From Pelecanus crispus (Eukaryota; Chordata; Aves; Pelecaniformes; Pelecanidae): DNA of 64,000 bases. How positions within the stretch are numbered: the first letter of the stretch is position 1; each line of letters begins with the position of its first letter. The notes under the pieces are model-generated. The model searched no databases. It was not told the origin of the DNA and saw only the letters and a list, made by a program, of their open reading frames with translations. The position numbers were made by a program, and so were the translations under genes. The stretch spans positions 5,280,001 through 5,344,000 of the forward strand of contig NC_134643.1 of the NCBI RefSeq assembly GCF_030463565.1, given 5' to 3'. Shown in pieces: positions 1 to 11,101 of the stretch.

Positions 1-449
1 CCTCCTTTCACTGTAGCTTTCCCATGCCTTTGAAAAGCTGAACCAATTCTCCAGGCCCACATCAAGTGGGGAATAAAAAAAAGAAAAAAAAACCTAAATA
101 AGGTCAGTGTGTGCTTGTTGCATAAAAATCAATCTGATGAGATCCAGGAATCCATGATAAAATGATGGATATTTATATTTGGTTTTTGTCAAGTGTTTCT
201 AGATATTTTCTTCTCTTCCAAAATCTGTATTCCTTTACTTCCAACATCTCAGTCGTCTGGGGAATAGGCACAGATGAGCAGCAGAAACCAGTTTTAATGG
301 GGAAGTGAGATCATTTTGCCTGGTAAGATAGGACAGTCTGAATTCCACAAGAACTGAAGGTCTGAGGTCACTTCAAAGGGACGCCCTGGTAAAGCGGACA
401 TTGCCATAGGCATGGGGTTACAAAGACACAGACCCTGCATGATTATTAC
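1..449 (-). other. KIN: KIN intron 8, cut by the left edge
   Basis: The KIN frame stops at the exon 8 donor (449-448). I see no KIN-like exon, RNA gene or repeat here beyond a poly-A-rich stretch near 75-93. This is ordinary intron as far as I can tell. Confidence 0.6.
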
Positions 450-573
450 CTCCATAATCTCATCCAGTGCAGATTTCTTCTTTTTCTCTTTGGACTGACC
501 AGAGCTATGAGCTGATTCTTTTCTTTTAACTGCCCCTTCCACCATCTTCAGTGCATTCGGTCCAAGGACACTG
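450..573 (-). CDS. KIN: KIN coding exon 8 (last one in the window)
   Basis: This 124-nt exon encodes SSVLGPNALKMVEGAVK, then RKESAHSSGQSKEKKKKSA and LDEIME. The KRKES and KEKKKK clusters form the nuclear-localisation region. The acceptor is ACTCTTCCAG and the donor ATGGAG|GTAATA. The next exon is not recognisable in bases 1-449. Confidence 0.93.
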
Positions 574-3500
574 CTGGAAGAGTAAGATGGTGTTTTCACA
601 GCAGACTTTACATTGTTTCCTCTACCAAGATGCATTTGAAGAACCGGCTGTGCAAAAAGGCCTGCTGATCTACGTAATTTCAGTTGTGCAAGTCACCTTC
701 CAGACCCTGCATGCCTCCTTCTCTAGGACTGCATTTGGCAGCTAGAACTGATCTCCTTGAGGGGTAAACTCCATGTCCACTGATTTTTGCTGCTAGCAGT
801 CCAGCAGAATGAAAACAACCTAACAATCAGTTCACCAGTGCAAAAGCAAAGAGTTGATCGGGGACTCGAGTTCAATGGAGAAGACAAAAGCAGGTCTGCA
901 AATAAGGTTTTCAAATTCAAAAGCACAAACTCATGGCTTTAGAGAGCCCACCTGGACAGGGCAACTCTCAAACATAGTAGATGTCTAGAACTCCTTGAAG
1001 ACAGAGATACTTAACCTACCCATCAATGGGAAAAAACACATGGGAATCTGTAGAAAAGGGCTCCACACACAGCAAATAAACACCATCTTCACAATCATAC
1101 TCAAAATAGGCAAACAGCCTACGAGTTATGACAGAAAAGAGCAATCAGCACGAAAAGTTACACTGGGGATCAGGGAACATCTAGGTAAAGTGAGAACTGC
1201 CTAAAGGCATCTTGAGTTAAGTCATTTTTATAAAAAGACATTTGAATGCAGTAAAAAAAATGTAGGTGTTCTCTCATCCAGAAAGATGAAGAAGGCTGCT
1301 GTGAGGTGGACAGTAAGGTAATATTAATATGGCTTTACAACAAATCATGTTCTGCCTGTGGTGAGGATGTTGGATATACTAGCAAAGGGGATACACAATG
1401 GGAATGAAGATACAGAAATGACAGTAGAATCAAAATTGAGAGAAAAACTGCATTTCAGAGGAAGTCTGGATAATCTCCATAGCAGAGTTCTAGAAGAAAT
1501 GGCACATTAAATCACAAATCAAATAGCAAGTACTTAAAATAACATCACATAAAGGGTAACACACAATTAAAACGTAACAACTGCAGTGCCTATATTTAAG
1601 AAGGAAAACATATCTAGCTGTGAGGTTACTAAGGGATTCCTGGGTGTCAATACTAAACCAAATCTTACTTAACATATTCATTAATGACCCTGGGACAAAG
1701 AGCGAGAGACCACCAACGCTGTTTGGGTGTGCCGTCAATATGGAGGATGCAAGAAAGAATTGGACACCAGAAGGGACTGGTTTATCTTGAAAGCCATGTT
1801 TTAAAAACCACAAAATTCAACAGCACGTTATGCAAGCTCACATACTTTGGAAAAGTTTACTCTGATTACCTTCTATCTACTGGGAGCTGTTTAAGAACAA
1901 CAAAAGCAGACAGGGATCTGGCTATAATCACAGATGACAGCTACCAGTGTGGACCAGTCATGAAAGAGTCAGGTGCAATCCTAGGAAGCATCAGGACAGA
2001 CAAGCATTAGTGCCCTCTGTAAGCCATGGTGACGTTTCATTTGCAGCATGCAAAAATTCGATCAGCTTCCCTGTTCAAGGTCAGCTGAAACTGGAAGAAG
2101 GACAAGGGAGGGACATTCAGCAGATCAGGGGAGTGGGGAGGTGAGGCCAGCACCATTGCACAGCACAGTGAAGGCCAAGAGGCTAAAACTGTTCTCTACA
2201 AACACATTGTCTGAGAAAGCAAACACCAGGGAGAAAAAGAACTATTTACGTTAAATGCCCATACCAACATGAGAGCAGCTGGTATAAACTGGCCATGACT
2301 ACATTTACATGGGAAATTACAGACAAGGTCCTAACCATCAGAGGAAACAGGTTTTGAAGGATCTTCCCTTGGGATTATAGGGTTAGGGAGACCCTAACTG
2401 TCTACAGTGGTGGCTGATGAGAGTGCGGTCAGGACTGTACACTGGTACACTCGCAGTACTGCAGGCAGGAGTCAGTGACCTTGATAATAGCTTCTGCTCA
2501 TTCCTTAATTAGAAGTAATTCTAATCTTACTTGTCCACTGAGTGAGTTAAGCAGGGATTTGAGGATGTAAGCTCCTAAGGGAAAAATGTAAGCCCAGGGC
2601 TCCCAGTTTGCTCAAGGGCAGTCAGCATCAGAAGCCGTGCCCGCAGTGGCAGCCATGACTCCCAGCTTCATGTCAGCCACACAGACGTTCAAGGGAAGAC
2701 CTCCACCTCCCCTCTCACTCCCCTTCTCAGCAAGGCTCCAACTCCATCTCTGTACCCAACTACCAGTATCCCCATGCCCTCAAAATTCTACCATCCGCTA
2801 CCTACGATCTCCTGTTCCCATTTCTGCACCCCGCTCAGGAAATACAAGTGCCAGGTTTCTGTAGTTTGTGCTGTGAGCATAGAAGGTTGGAAGCCAGGAA
2901 GTCCCACCACACGCTGCGCTGGCGTACTGGACATCAGGTTGACCTCAACTGATCCTCAGTAACAGCCAACAGCTGCAGAACACACCTCTACGCTGACACA
3001 GGGAAGCAGTTTCCACATATGACTCTAAAATGATTCCTTTATCACCAGTGACATATAAACCACTGTCTGGTCACTTTACTATGAAGTGGGTATCCTAATT
3101 TTGCTTCTACGCACCATTACAAAGTTTACAGACAAGTATCTCTCACATGCTATGAAAAAATTAGACTACTCAATACATGATTTCACATTCAGGCAAATTT
3201 TAGTAAGCAGGTTAAGTGTTCCTCACTGAAACTATTCAAGTGAGTGTCTGAATTAAGTTTCAGGCTCATCTTAAGCACAACTCAGTGCTTAGGGATAATT
3301 TACAAGTTTTCCTCAAAGCCTGAAATCTGTATCTATTATTCTGAAGAACTACTTTATTGTCTCATTTTCTGCCTGGCATATCTCCCATCAGATACCTTAG
3401 ATCTAAAAGCTGAGCTTGCGATGAGAAGAAAGCTTTCATTTTACCTGCAATACGTTTAATTACAATATTGCCTCACATGAAAAGATGTACTGCTCACCAA

Positions 3501-6500
3501 ACAGTTTCACAGAATGCTGTAAGTCAGTATTGTTTGCATTATTGATCCTTTTTGTCCTGCATTGCTCATGGTTATATGATGACAATTAAATTCACGAGCT
3601 TTAGAAAGATTGACATCAGGTACATTCAGCTTCTTACATGATGATCAAAGAAAGTATCACCTCCAATTAGACAAGGCAATCAAACCTTTTAGGAACCAAA
3701 TTAACAAGTCATGAATACCCATTCATAGAAGGCAGCTGGGACTAGATGGCATTCACTTCAAATGCTTTGACTGGATCCCTTGTCCACCCTTTCACGTAAC
3801 AGTATCTTCACAGAGGAACCTGTAACTGCCTATTACTTTATGGGCATCTGCCATGAACCACAGTGAATTCAAGAAGGCTCTGCACAGCACACACTTCAGA
3901 CATACCCATTCATCCATTTTAAATACAAGAAGAACCATGAAGTCACCTAGTATCCCCTCCTGAATAACACAATAGGAAGAGATATTAGACTCCAGACATT
4001 TCAGGACAAGATACATCTTCCTGCCCATACAAATATCATTGTCACATAAGTGCTTTGCAACAGTAAGGGTTGCCCTTAAATTCTTTTCTCACCTTGTTTT
4101 AGAAGATGCTGCTATTGAAGTACTTGCTCCTTTGTTTAAATTAAATGTAACTAAAAAATAAAAAGACATTACTCTATTTCTATCTTTAAAAATAACTGTA
4201 TTGAAGGATGTTACAATTTTAAAAATCTGCAAATGGAAAAGATCATAAATATGAAAATATCAACTAATCTATGTTTTGGTTCAGCTTTTGAAATAAATTA
4301 CTTTAAACTTTGTAAGAAATAATACTCTGTATTTCCATATTCCAGTGCTCTTTATAACTGATCTCAAAGCACTTTATGAAGCACCAAGCAGGCCTCGGCG
4401 CTCATCTCGTTTTAATCACAAAATCAGCTTCAGTAGGTTCTAGAAAATTACATATATCAAAATCTGGTTACCTTTTTCTTCTTCGTTTTCTCTGTTCAGT
4501 TCAGTATAGACTGGCTTTTCCTGCCAAAGAATGACAAAACACATTTCAAGAGTCAAACTGAAAACTGAGCCAAGATACCATGTTTTGGTGATCATTGATT
4601 AGCTCAGTTTTACAGACTACTGCGAGATTATTACAAGTAACTGTAATATTCAACCTGGCTTGATTCATAGAAGATTATAAATTGAAAACATTATCTCATT
4701 ACGGGCTCCTGTGCAAAATTCTCTAATTAACGTTCTCTACACAGATGCTGTCTAAACTTGCTTGATTCCGCCATGAAAGGAAAGTAGCCTTACCGTAGCA
4801 GTTTTTTCTATTTGAACCAGCAGGACTAGACTGGTTTCTGGACAGACAACTCAGAAAAGGAAACTCTGGAATCTTTCCAAATTTTCAGCACCGAAGGCTC
4901 AGACCATTTAAATTTCAATTAGTTTTAAATTAAGAAAAAGATAATTGTTTACAACAGCATTTACATGTACCTATCAATACCCAGGATCTAATGGGAGGTT
5001 CCAGTCCCAGGCAATAACGTGTATGGAAGTCATGGAATGATGCCAAATAAACAGATCCCAAATACCACACCAGCTCTATCAAAACAAAACTTTTCACTAT
5101 GTGGATTTGATTATGTCAGCACCCCCCTGGTTGTTCATCTCAGCCTCCCCACTGTACAAGGTACTTGTTATTTGCAACTCTGAAGTTGTGAAATACCATA
5201 AATGAAGACACGTCATGCTGGTTACTGTATTGTTTACTCTCCTTTCCTAAATTCAAGAGTGGTTTTTAAATCACTAATCACTTGAAGAGCAGTAATTATT
5301 ACTCCTTTAGTACTAAAGCAAGCCAGGTACAAAGTAACTCCAAGTTTTGCTCCAGAGCAGGTTATAATCTAAGATAACTGTATAGCAGAAAATTCAGAAC
5401 ACAAGGGAGCTGATGTGGTGATTCAAGTATGGAAGAAGACAGTCTAAATCACAGTCTGAAATGGCTAGGATCAGACACTAGGGCCACAAGACACAATTCT
5501 AATACATTTCAAAATCACATCAAATCTAAAAGCAGCTGCAACCTCTGCTTTCTTGTCTTTATTTATTTTTTGAAACTTTGATTCCATAGAGGACCTTGAT
5601 GTTCATCAAGCTGTAAAAACCACCAGCAAGTCGGTTAGTCAAGGAAATGTAACAAGCTGCAGTTTCAAATGAAACAATTTAGTTAAGGCTGCTATCAGAA
5701 GTATCTGGGAGAAGACTATTCCTTGTGGCTTAGAAAAGAAGAGCAATGCAGCCAAATATGCCCACTGTTCCCCAGTCTGAACTGGTGATGAGCTTGTTAC
5801 CTGAAGCATGAAGCTTACTCATCACCTTGTACCTGACCACAAAGGAAATACCAGTGCAAGGCTCCCAGCAGCATCGAATGCACCATTAACTTAACCAAGA
5901 GGAGTTTTGAGCTGAAGGTTGACATACAGTGTGATTTTTCTCACCAGTTCTTTCCCCTCCAAACCTCTTCTAACTTGTTGTTCAATGAATTTAGCAGTTT
6001 TTTCTTCATCATCAAGGTCCTGTTTCTTCTTCCTCTCTTGTTCTTGTTGCCTGCGAATAGTCTCTGGGTCCCTATCAATATATTGAATATACCAGCCTTT
6101 TGGAGTCTCATCAACCTTGCAAAGACCTAAAAAGTCAATGAAAGATAAAGGAAGATTAATACTCACCAAACCAAGCAAGGGACAAAGAAAATATCAAGAT
6201 AATTTTCACAGTCCATATACACTATAACAACGCAGATACGCTAGCAGAGACAATGCGCCCCTTACTGGCCTGGTAAAATTGAATTATCTTTAGTATCTGT
6301 TTCTGCCCTTCGGCTAGCCAGTTCTACTTGGAAATAGGCCAGAGTACATAATAAAGTGGAGTGTTTTATAATACTTTCCTTATTGAACAAAATGTTTCCT
6401 TCCCACTGTTTTAACAAAGAAGAAAACAGAAATCTAACATATATAAACAATACACATTAATAGCATCATACTAAAGGAAACTTTACTGTGCTATGCTATT

Positions 6501-9500
6501 GTTACTAACTCTTGCTAGAGTAACTTTTCAAGCACTATATGAATCATGAACGTATCCTGTCGGACACAGGCAATGAGAGCCAAAGTAAACTTTCTGTCAT
6601 AGCACAGTGCCATTTAAGCTCTCTTCCTCCCACTGAACGCAAAACTGCAGATCTCAAGCTTAACCCTTTCACTAGGCCAGGAATGAAAACAACTGCTCAC
6701 CTCTTGTCACCTTAAATATGGAAGGATTCTGTAGTCATAAGAAATGTTCTATCATAGTTTTTAATTTTTAAATGGCAACTGTTGGAAGTCAATTTAGAAT
6801 TTAGCAATGCCTCTCATAAATATAGACCAGCAGTTGAAACAAGGAAAGTTTCATGATTGATGCATTTATCCCAGAGTTCTGGCATTTTTCATAAGCAAAT
6901 TCCTAATGGTTAGCACAGAAATATGTTTGGACATCTGTTAATATATATACAGGAGGGGAGGGGAAGAAAGAAAAAGGAAATGGGAGAACTAACATAAATG
7001 TTTACTGATCACTTATCAGCAATGCAATTACCCAATAATTTTAAAACTTCCCAACACTGAGCCACTACATTTACCTTCTCTCCCCAGCCATTTAGTAAAA
7101 TCGGTCAGTGTCTCCCACTGTGTGGCATTCATGTGGATGTGTTCTCGATGACTGATATATTCATTGTACACAATATTATTGTGGACTCTCTTTGTTCCTG
7201 AAATACAGAATTATTATTATTATTATTAAATATACATATGGGACCTAGGAGAAAGCAATCAAGAAGTCTTGCACTGAACTAATAACAGACATTAAAAACA
7301 AACAAACAAGCAAACAGACAGTAAATATTTACCAAATCGCCTCCTGAGCAGCTCTAGGAAATCATTTCGGAACTCCCTCAGGGGATAAAAAGAAAGTATT
7401 TTAGTAAAACTTTAACAATTACAAAGCAATTATCTATTGCTACTAACAATGAAATATCTGCAGTATAAAAATGTGTATTCTTTTGAACTGAGCATAATGA
7501 AATTCAGACACTCATTTCCCTTGTTCAGTAAAGAAGCATTAAATGCAGTATGTATGCACAAAGAAACACAATACGGCACCTGCACACACAAATTAAATCT
7601 TCAAAATGATAATACCCTTTCCAAAGGGATAAAATGGAAAGAACGAAACCTAAACACTTCCCACTAATTGCTGGTATTTCATTACCAGGTATCTTCCCAG
7701 GCTGACTGACACAAAACACACGGCAGGACAAAGGGCAGCAGTGGTAGATGGGGTAGATTGATCACTCATCTCGCTGCTAATTCAAGGGCTTGAGTATAAA
7801 GCTTTGCTTCAGACTCATGCTGAAGACAGCTCCAGTCAACCCAGCTGTCACATAGGTCAGCTGGACAAAGGACTGGGGGAAACTGTGCAACATTAGTCAC
7901 ATCCCTGACTCGTTATCTCTCTGTAACAGTTCTTTTAGCAATTTGTAACTCTGCGTGTGCAGCAGTCGCTTAGCTGGGGCAGAACGGTGACATACTTTGT
8001 AACATAGAGCAACTTAAAACGGGGCTCAGACCCGGGATAAAAGTGTCCAATTTGATTAAACACCAGGGCTCCCTGACACCTCTTACACGTGTTCAAAAGT
8101 GACATTGCCTAAATTTTCAAATTGCCGTTAAAAAAAGAGCTGACACTAAAATGTATCAGAATAAAGTGTCTTCAATGGGACACGACTGGGCCTTAGTCGT
8201 ACGGTTGTGCAGATCTGATACGGGAATGAAGATCTGGGCAAGAACATAAGAGAAAACTTACTCAGAAAAGTAATCCATGAATTGCTGAGGATTTTCAGAA
8301 GCCAGCAGCAATTGCCTCTGGTGGGACTCAGACATGCAATGACATTTGAAGCCATTCTATAAAACAAAAATAAATACGTTGTCTGTCTCAATTTGCAACA
8401 CTCTCACAACTGAAGAGTATTAAAAATAACATTTTATAAGTTAATTTTCTGGGAGGCTCCACAGAAATCACCTTAACTCAGCCATAGCCTACATGGGGTG
8501 GTTGTTCCTCCTGACAGGGCAAGCCAGAAACAAAACTACTCCTGATGGCAAGAGCCTTAAGACAAACTGTGGAAGGGGTTACGAGACAGGGCATGCCAGC
8601 AGCCCTCTTTGTCCCCTGTGGAATGGGACAGACGTGGCACCACCTGGGTCCACCCCGGACCCATCCAGGTGTGAGAGCACTGGAAATGTTTGCTGGCTCC
8701 CAACCTGACCAACACTGAGGCCACACGGGTGTACGGAGGGGACAGTGTCCTGGCAGCGCTCAAGCTACGGACTTTGATAGTTTGGCTAACTCTGGCATAG
8801 GGCTGAAGTCATCAGAGCTCCCCAAAAAGCACCCAGGCATCTGACATTTGACCGTATCCTTTTTTGTGTCTAATATAATGCTCTTTCATCACAATATGAC
8901 TAAATCTACAGCAAATTTCATTCCATGGGAGCCCCATCCCCCCTTACACAGTGAATCTTTTTTGCTTGTAGTCACTGGGAAGAGAATAGGATTTGAGCTT
9001 CTTGGGTGAAAGGGAGAGGGGGGCAGAAACAGCTGAAGAATGTGACAATTAAACATCCACAGGATGCCTTACTTCTCTAAGGCATATTAAAGAGGCTGTT
9101 CATGGAGAATGGAAAACTAAAAGCACAGGTAGTCCAAGAGAAGGTACTTTTGGAGCACAACTCTGGTGGAAATCAGGAAGAAGACGACACTCACATCCCA
9201 CAGGTATCTGGGTCCAAGTAAATAGACAAGTGAAAAGAAGAGGGGGAAGCTTCAGAGAAAAAGCATCTCTTTGTAACAGGAGAAGGGAAGAAACAGCCAG
9301 AATCAGAAGGAAGGAGTCCGCAGCACAGGAAAGACATGGACCTGTTGGAGCGGGTCCAGACGAGGGCCACAAAAATGATCAGAGGAAATAATCCTATTGA
9401 GGATCCTATTTCCTGTGAGGAAAGGCTGAGAGAGTTGGGGTTGTTCAGCCTAGAGAAGAGAAAGCTCTGGGGAGACCATATTGCAGTCTTTCAGTACGTA

Positions 9501-10886
9501 AAGGGGGCCTATAGGAAGGATGGGGACAGACTTTTTAGCAGCACCTGTAGCAACAGGACAAGGAGTAATGGTTTTAAACTAAAAGAGGGGAGATCTAGAG
9601 TAGATGTAAGGAAGAAATTTTTTACGCTGAGGGTGGTGAAACACTGGCACAGGTTGCCCAGAGAGGTGGTGGATGCCCCATCCCTGGAAACACTCAAGGT
9701 CAGGTTGGACAGGGCTCTGAGCAACCGATCTGGTTAAAGCTGTCCCTGCTCACTGCAGGGGGGTTGGGCTAGATGACCTCTAAAGGTCCCTTCCAACCCA
9801 AAGCATTCTATGAGTCTATGAAAAGAGACCTCACAGTGCTCCACAAGCACCCTCTTGGGCATGTCGCTGCACCCACCCTGTCCCCAACGGAAATCATGGC
9901 AACCCTCAACTCCCCTCTGAGGCGGACGCGAGCTACCCAATTCTTAACCCCATCAACTTCTCAAGGTGTGTATGAGGGAATCACCCCTCCAGGGAGTCTG
10001 GGGCCACCCTGTGCTCCCTCTCACCCTGGGCTGATCAGCCACTCTGTAGAAGATTGAACGTCCCCAAAGATGGACCAGGACCAACACACTTTCTCCACAG
10101 TGCATTAGGTCTCCTCCCACGGGGGATCCCAATACGATTGCCCCACCCCCAGTGACTGGGAATCCTCCAGGTCCCACCCATCTGCCCCCAAGAAGACCAT
10201 GGTCCATACAAGAGGGACTGAGGACCCCCGAAAGAAAATAAGGGCCCTCTCCAATGCTCCCCTAAAGAGAGTCAGGGCTCCCCGTGCTCCCAGCAAGCGA
10301 GGCCAGGATGCCACCTAGAAGGATCGCACCCCATAGATAGGATCAGAGCCCCCTCAAGGAGACTGGGGACACTTACAAGGGGAAACCGAGGCAGCCCTGG
10401 AACCCCCACAAGGGGCTGGGGAACTCCCGAGAAGGTTATGAGGGCCCACATCCCCTAAGGCGATCGCACCCCCCCCCCCCCAAGAGGATTTGGGATGGCA
10501 ACAAGGGCGATCGGAGTCCCCCCCGTGTCCCCCTCAATGGCACTGGGGACGTTTATGAGGGGGATCGGAGCTCCCACAAGGGGACTGACCCCAACCGCGG
10601 GGATCTGACACCCCCACGAGAGAACCAGCCCCCTTCAAGGGGACTGGGCTTCCCTACAAGGGGGTCGGAGCCCGCCGTTTCCCCCCCCCGGAGGATCGCC
10701 CTCCCTCCCCGAGATACCCAGGCCCGCCGCGCTCGCCAGCCGCAGGCCCGACCACCGCCGGGGCGAGCTCACCTCATCGCGGCACTGCTTCTGACACATC
10801 TGACAGTACCAGCGCAGCTTCTGCAGCCCCTTCGACTTGATGCGGTTGGCGATGGCCTTGGGGCTGAGGAAATCCGACTTCCCCAT
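450..10886 (-). CDS. KIN: KIN17 DNA/RNA-binding protein, 5' part (8 coding exons, truncated by the window edge)
   Basis: Joining eight minus-strand exons (10886-10773, 8356-8262, 7376-7333, 7197-7075, 6126-5945, 4520-4472, 4150-4093, 573-450) gives 789 nt, exactly 263 codons, open throughout, with GT-AG junctions at every intron. Residues 1-50 hold the KIN17 zinc finger: C28 and C31 in WYCQMC, H44 and H50 in CHCMSESH. The winged-helix region follows, at about residues 51-160. Lys135 (in TPKGW), the residue reported to be methylated by METTL22 in the human protein, is present. A lysine/glutamate-rich coiled segment comes next, then a basic nuclear-localisation region (KRKES and KEKKKK). The protein is nuclear; it binds curved DNA and RNA and is linked to DNA replication, repair and the spliceosome (family knowledge). 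The C-terminal tandem SH3-like/KOW part (about 130 residues in human) must lie left of base 1. The start has a strong Kozak context (GCCGCCATGG). Confidence 0.96.
574..4092 (-). other. KIN: KIN intron 7, about 3.5 kb
   Basis: The intron is bounded by the exon 7 donor and the exon 8 acceptor. No coding exon of any family I recognise, no CR1 tail and no RNA gene were seen. The short open frames here have no family resemblance. One small inverted repeat of telomere-like sequence lies at 2382-2398. Confidence 0.6.
4093..4150 (-). CDS. KIN: KIN coding exon 7
   Basis: This 58-nt exon encodes VTFNLNKGASTSIAASSKT, a serine-rich linker. The acceptor is TATTTTTTAG and the donor AACAAG|GTGAGA. Both junction phases agree with exons 6 and 8. 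Confidence 0.91.
4472..4520 (-). CDS. KIN: KIN coding exon 6
   Basis: This 49-nt exon encodes EKPVYTELNRENEEEK, matching the human segment that contains FTELSREN. The acceptor is CTTTGGCAG and the donor AAAAAG|GTAACC. Confidence 0.92.
5945..6126 (-). CDS. KIN: KIN coding exon 5
   Basis: This 182-nt exon encodes LCKVDETPKGWYIQYIDRD, then the charged helix with KKKQDLDDEEKTAKF and VRRGLEGKEL. The acceptor is GACTTTTTAG and the donor CTG|GTGAGA. The open frame runs past both splice sites (5891-6178), but those extensions are intronic. Confidence 0.95.
7075..7197 (-). CDS. KIN: KIN coding exon 4
   Basis: This 123-nt exon encodes the segment GTKRVHNNIVYNEYISHR through TDFTKWLGRE, the core of the winged-helix domain and nearly identical to mammalian KIN17. 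The acceptor is TATTTCAG and the donor AGAAG|GTAAAT. Confidence 0.95.
7209..7228. repeat. (ATT)n microsatellite
   Basis: About six and a half perfect ATT units lie in KIN intron 3, directly upstream (in KIN orientation) of the exon 4 acceptor at 7198. The run sits close to the branch-point region. Confidence 0.85.
7333..7376 (-). CDS. KIN: KIN coding exon 3
   Basis: This 44-nt exon encodes EEFRNDFLELLRRRF in the winged-helix domain. A pyrimidine-rich acceptor ends in CCCTGAG and the donor is TTTG|GTAAAT. The phase matches both neighbouring exons. Confidence 0.94.
8262..8356 (-). CDS. KIN: KIN coding exon 2
   Basis: The exon follows the acceptor TTTTATAG and encodes NGFKCHCMSESH onward to MDYFS, which supplies the zinc-finger histidines H44 and H50 and the start of the winged-helix domain. 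The donor is TCTGA|GTAAGT. The exon is 95 nt and ends inside a Glu codon (phase 2). Confidence 0.95.
9322..9820 (+). mobile_element. CR1 non-LTR retrotransposon, 5'-truncated 3' end
   Basis: An open frame at 9336-9737 translates to the conserved C-terminal tail of the CR1 ORF2 protein ([43 protein letters not shown]). It is followed by the CR1 3' signature, a GGTTGGGCTAGATGACC-type stretch, then AGGTCCCTTCCAACCC and the diverged terminal octamers ATTCTATGAGTCTATG. Only the last 500 bp of the element is present, so it cannot transpose. It lies in KIN intron 1, antisense to KIN. Confidence 0.93.
9950..10680. repeat. Degenerate GC-rich minisatellite in KIN intron 1
   Basis: The interval is built from loosely repeated units of roughly 30-40 bp around a core like CAAGGGGACTGGGG alternating with CCCCCAC or AGGGGGATCGGAG. 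Examples are near 10353, 10416, 10535, 10577 and 10636. It includes a C-run near 10468-10481. Unit boundaries are too decayed for an exact copy number by eye. Confidence 0.7.
10773..10886 (-). CDS. KIN: KIN coding exon 1
   Basis: This exon encodes 38 residues beginning MGKSDFLSPKAIANR and ending QKQCRDE. It includes the first two zinc ligands, C28 and C31. The donor is GAG|GTGAGC at 10772 and the phase is 0. The start codon lies only 171 bp from the divergent ATP5F1C start codon. Confidence 0.96.
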
Positions 10887-11057
10887 GGCGGCGGCGGTAG
10901 CAGCAGACCCTCCTCCACCCCGGCCCCGCTCCCCTGCCCGCGCCGGAAGTGGCCGCCCACGCCCCGGAAGCACTTCCCGCCCCCTGCCGGGCCTGGCTGC
11001 GCGCATGCGCGGTGCGGGCGCCCTGACCTTCAGCGGGGCTGCGGTGGAGCTGCCGCC
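10887..11057. promoter_or_regulatory. Bidirectional KIN / ATP5F1C promoter
   Basis: Only 171 bp separates the divergent start codons, so both core promoters and both 5' leaders must fit here or overlap the first exons. Visible motifs are a perfect NRF-1 palindrome GCGCATGCGC at 11001-11010, ETS/GABP motifs CCGGAAGT at 10943-10950 and CCGGAAGC at 10964-10971, and a 12-bp ETS palindrome GGAAGCACTTCC at 10966-10977. I see no TATA box. NRF-1 and GABP (NRF-2) are the established activators of nuclear OXPHOS genes. Confidence 0.85.
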
Positions 11058-11101
11058 ATGTTCGCCCGGGGGCCCGCCGTCGCGCTTTACCAGCCGCAAT
11101 G
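11058..11101 (+). CDS. ATP5F1C: ATP5F1C coding exon 1 (transit peptide)
   Basis: The exon begins at ATG in the context GCCGCCATGT and encodes [14 protein letters not shown] plus two bases of a Trp codon. The donor is AATG|GTGAGG. The transit peptide is four residues shorter than the human one. Confidence 0.93.

Larger units (their letters stand above)
4521..7332 (-). other. KIN: KIN introns 3-5 (non-coding stretches between exons 3 and 6)
   Basis: The intervals 4521-5944, 6127-7074 and 7198-7332 are introns around exons 4 and 5. They contain an (ATT)n microsatellite at 7209-7228 and otherwise nothing I can identify. Confidence 0.6.

Noticed and set aside
9336-9737. 133-aa plus-strand frame as a host gene
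   Set aside because: It is the C-terminal tail of a CR1 ORF2 protein in a truncated element.
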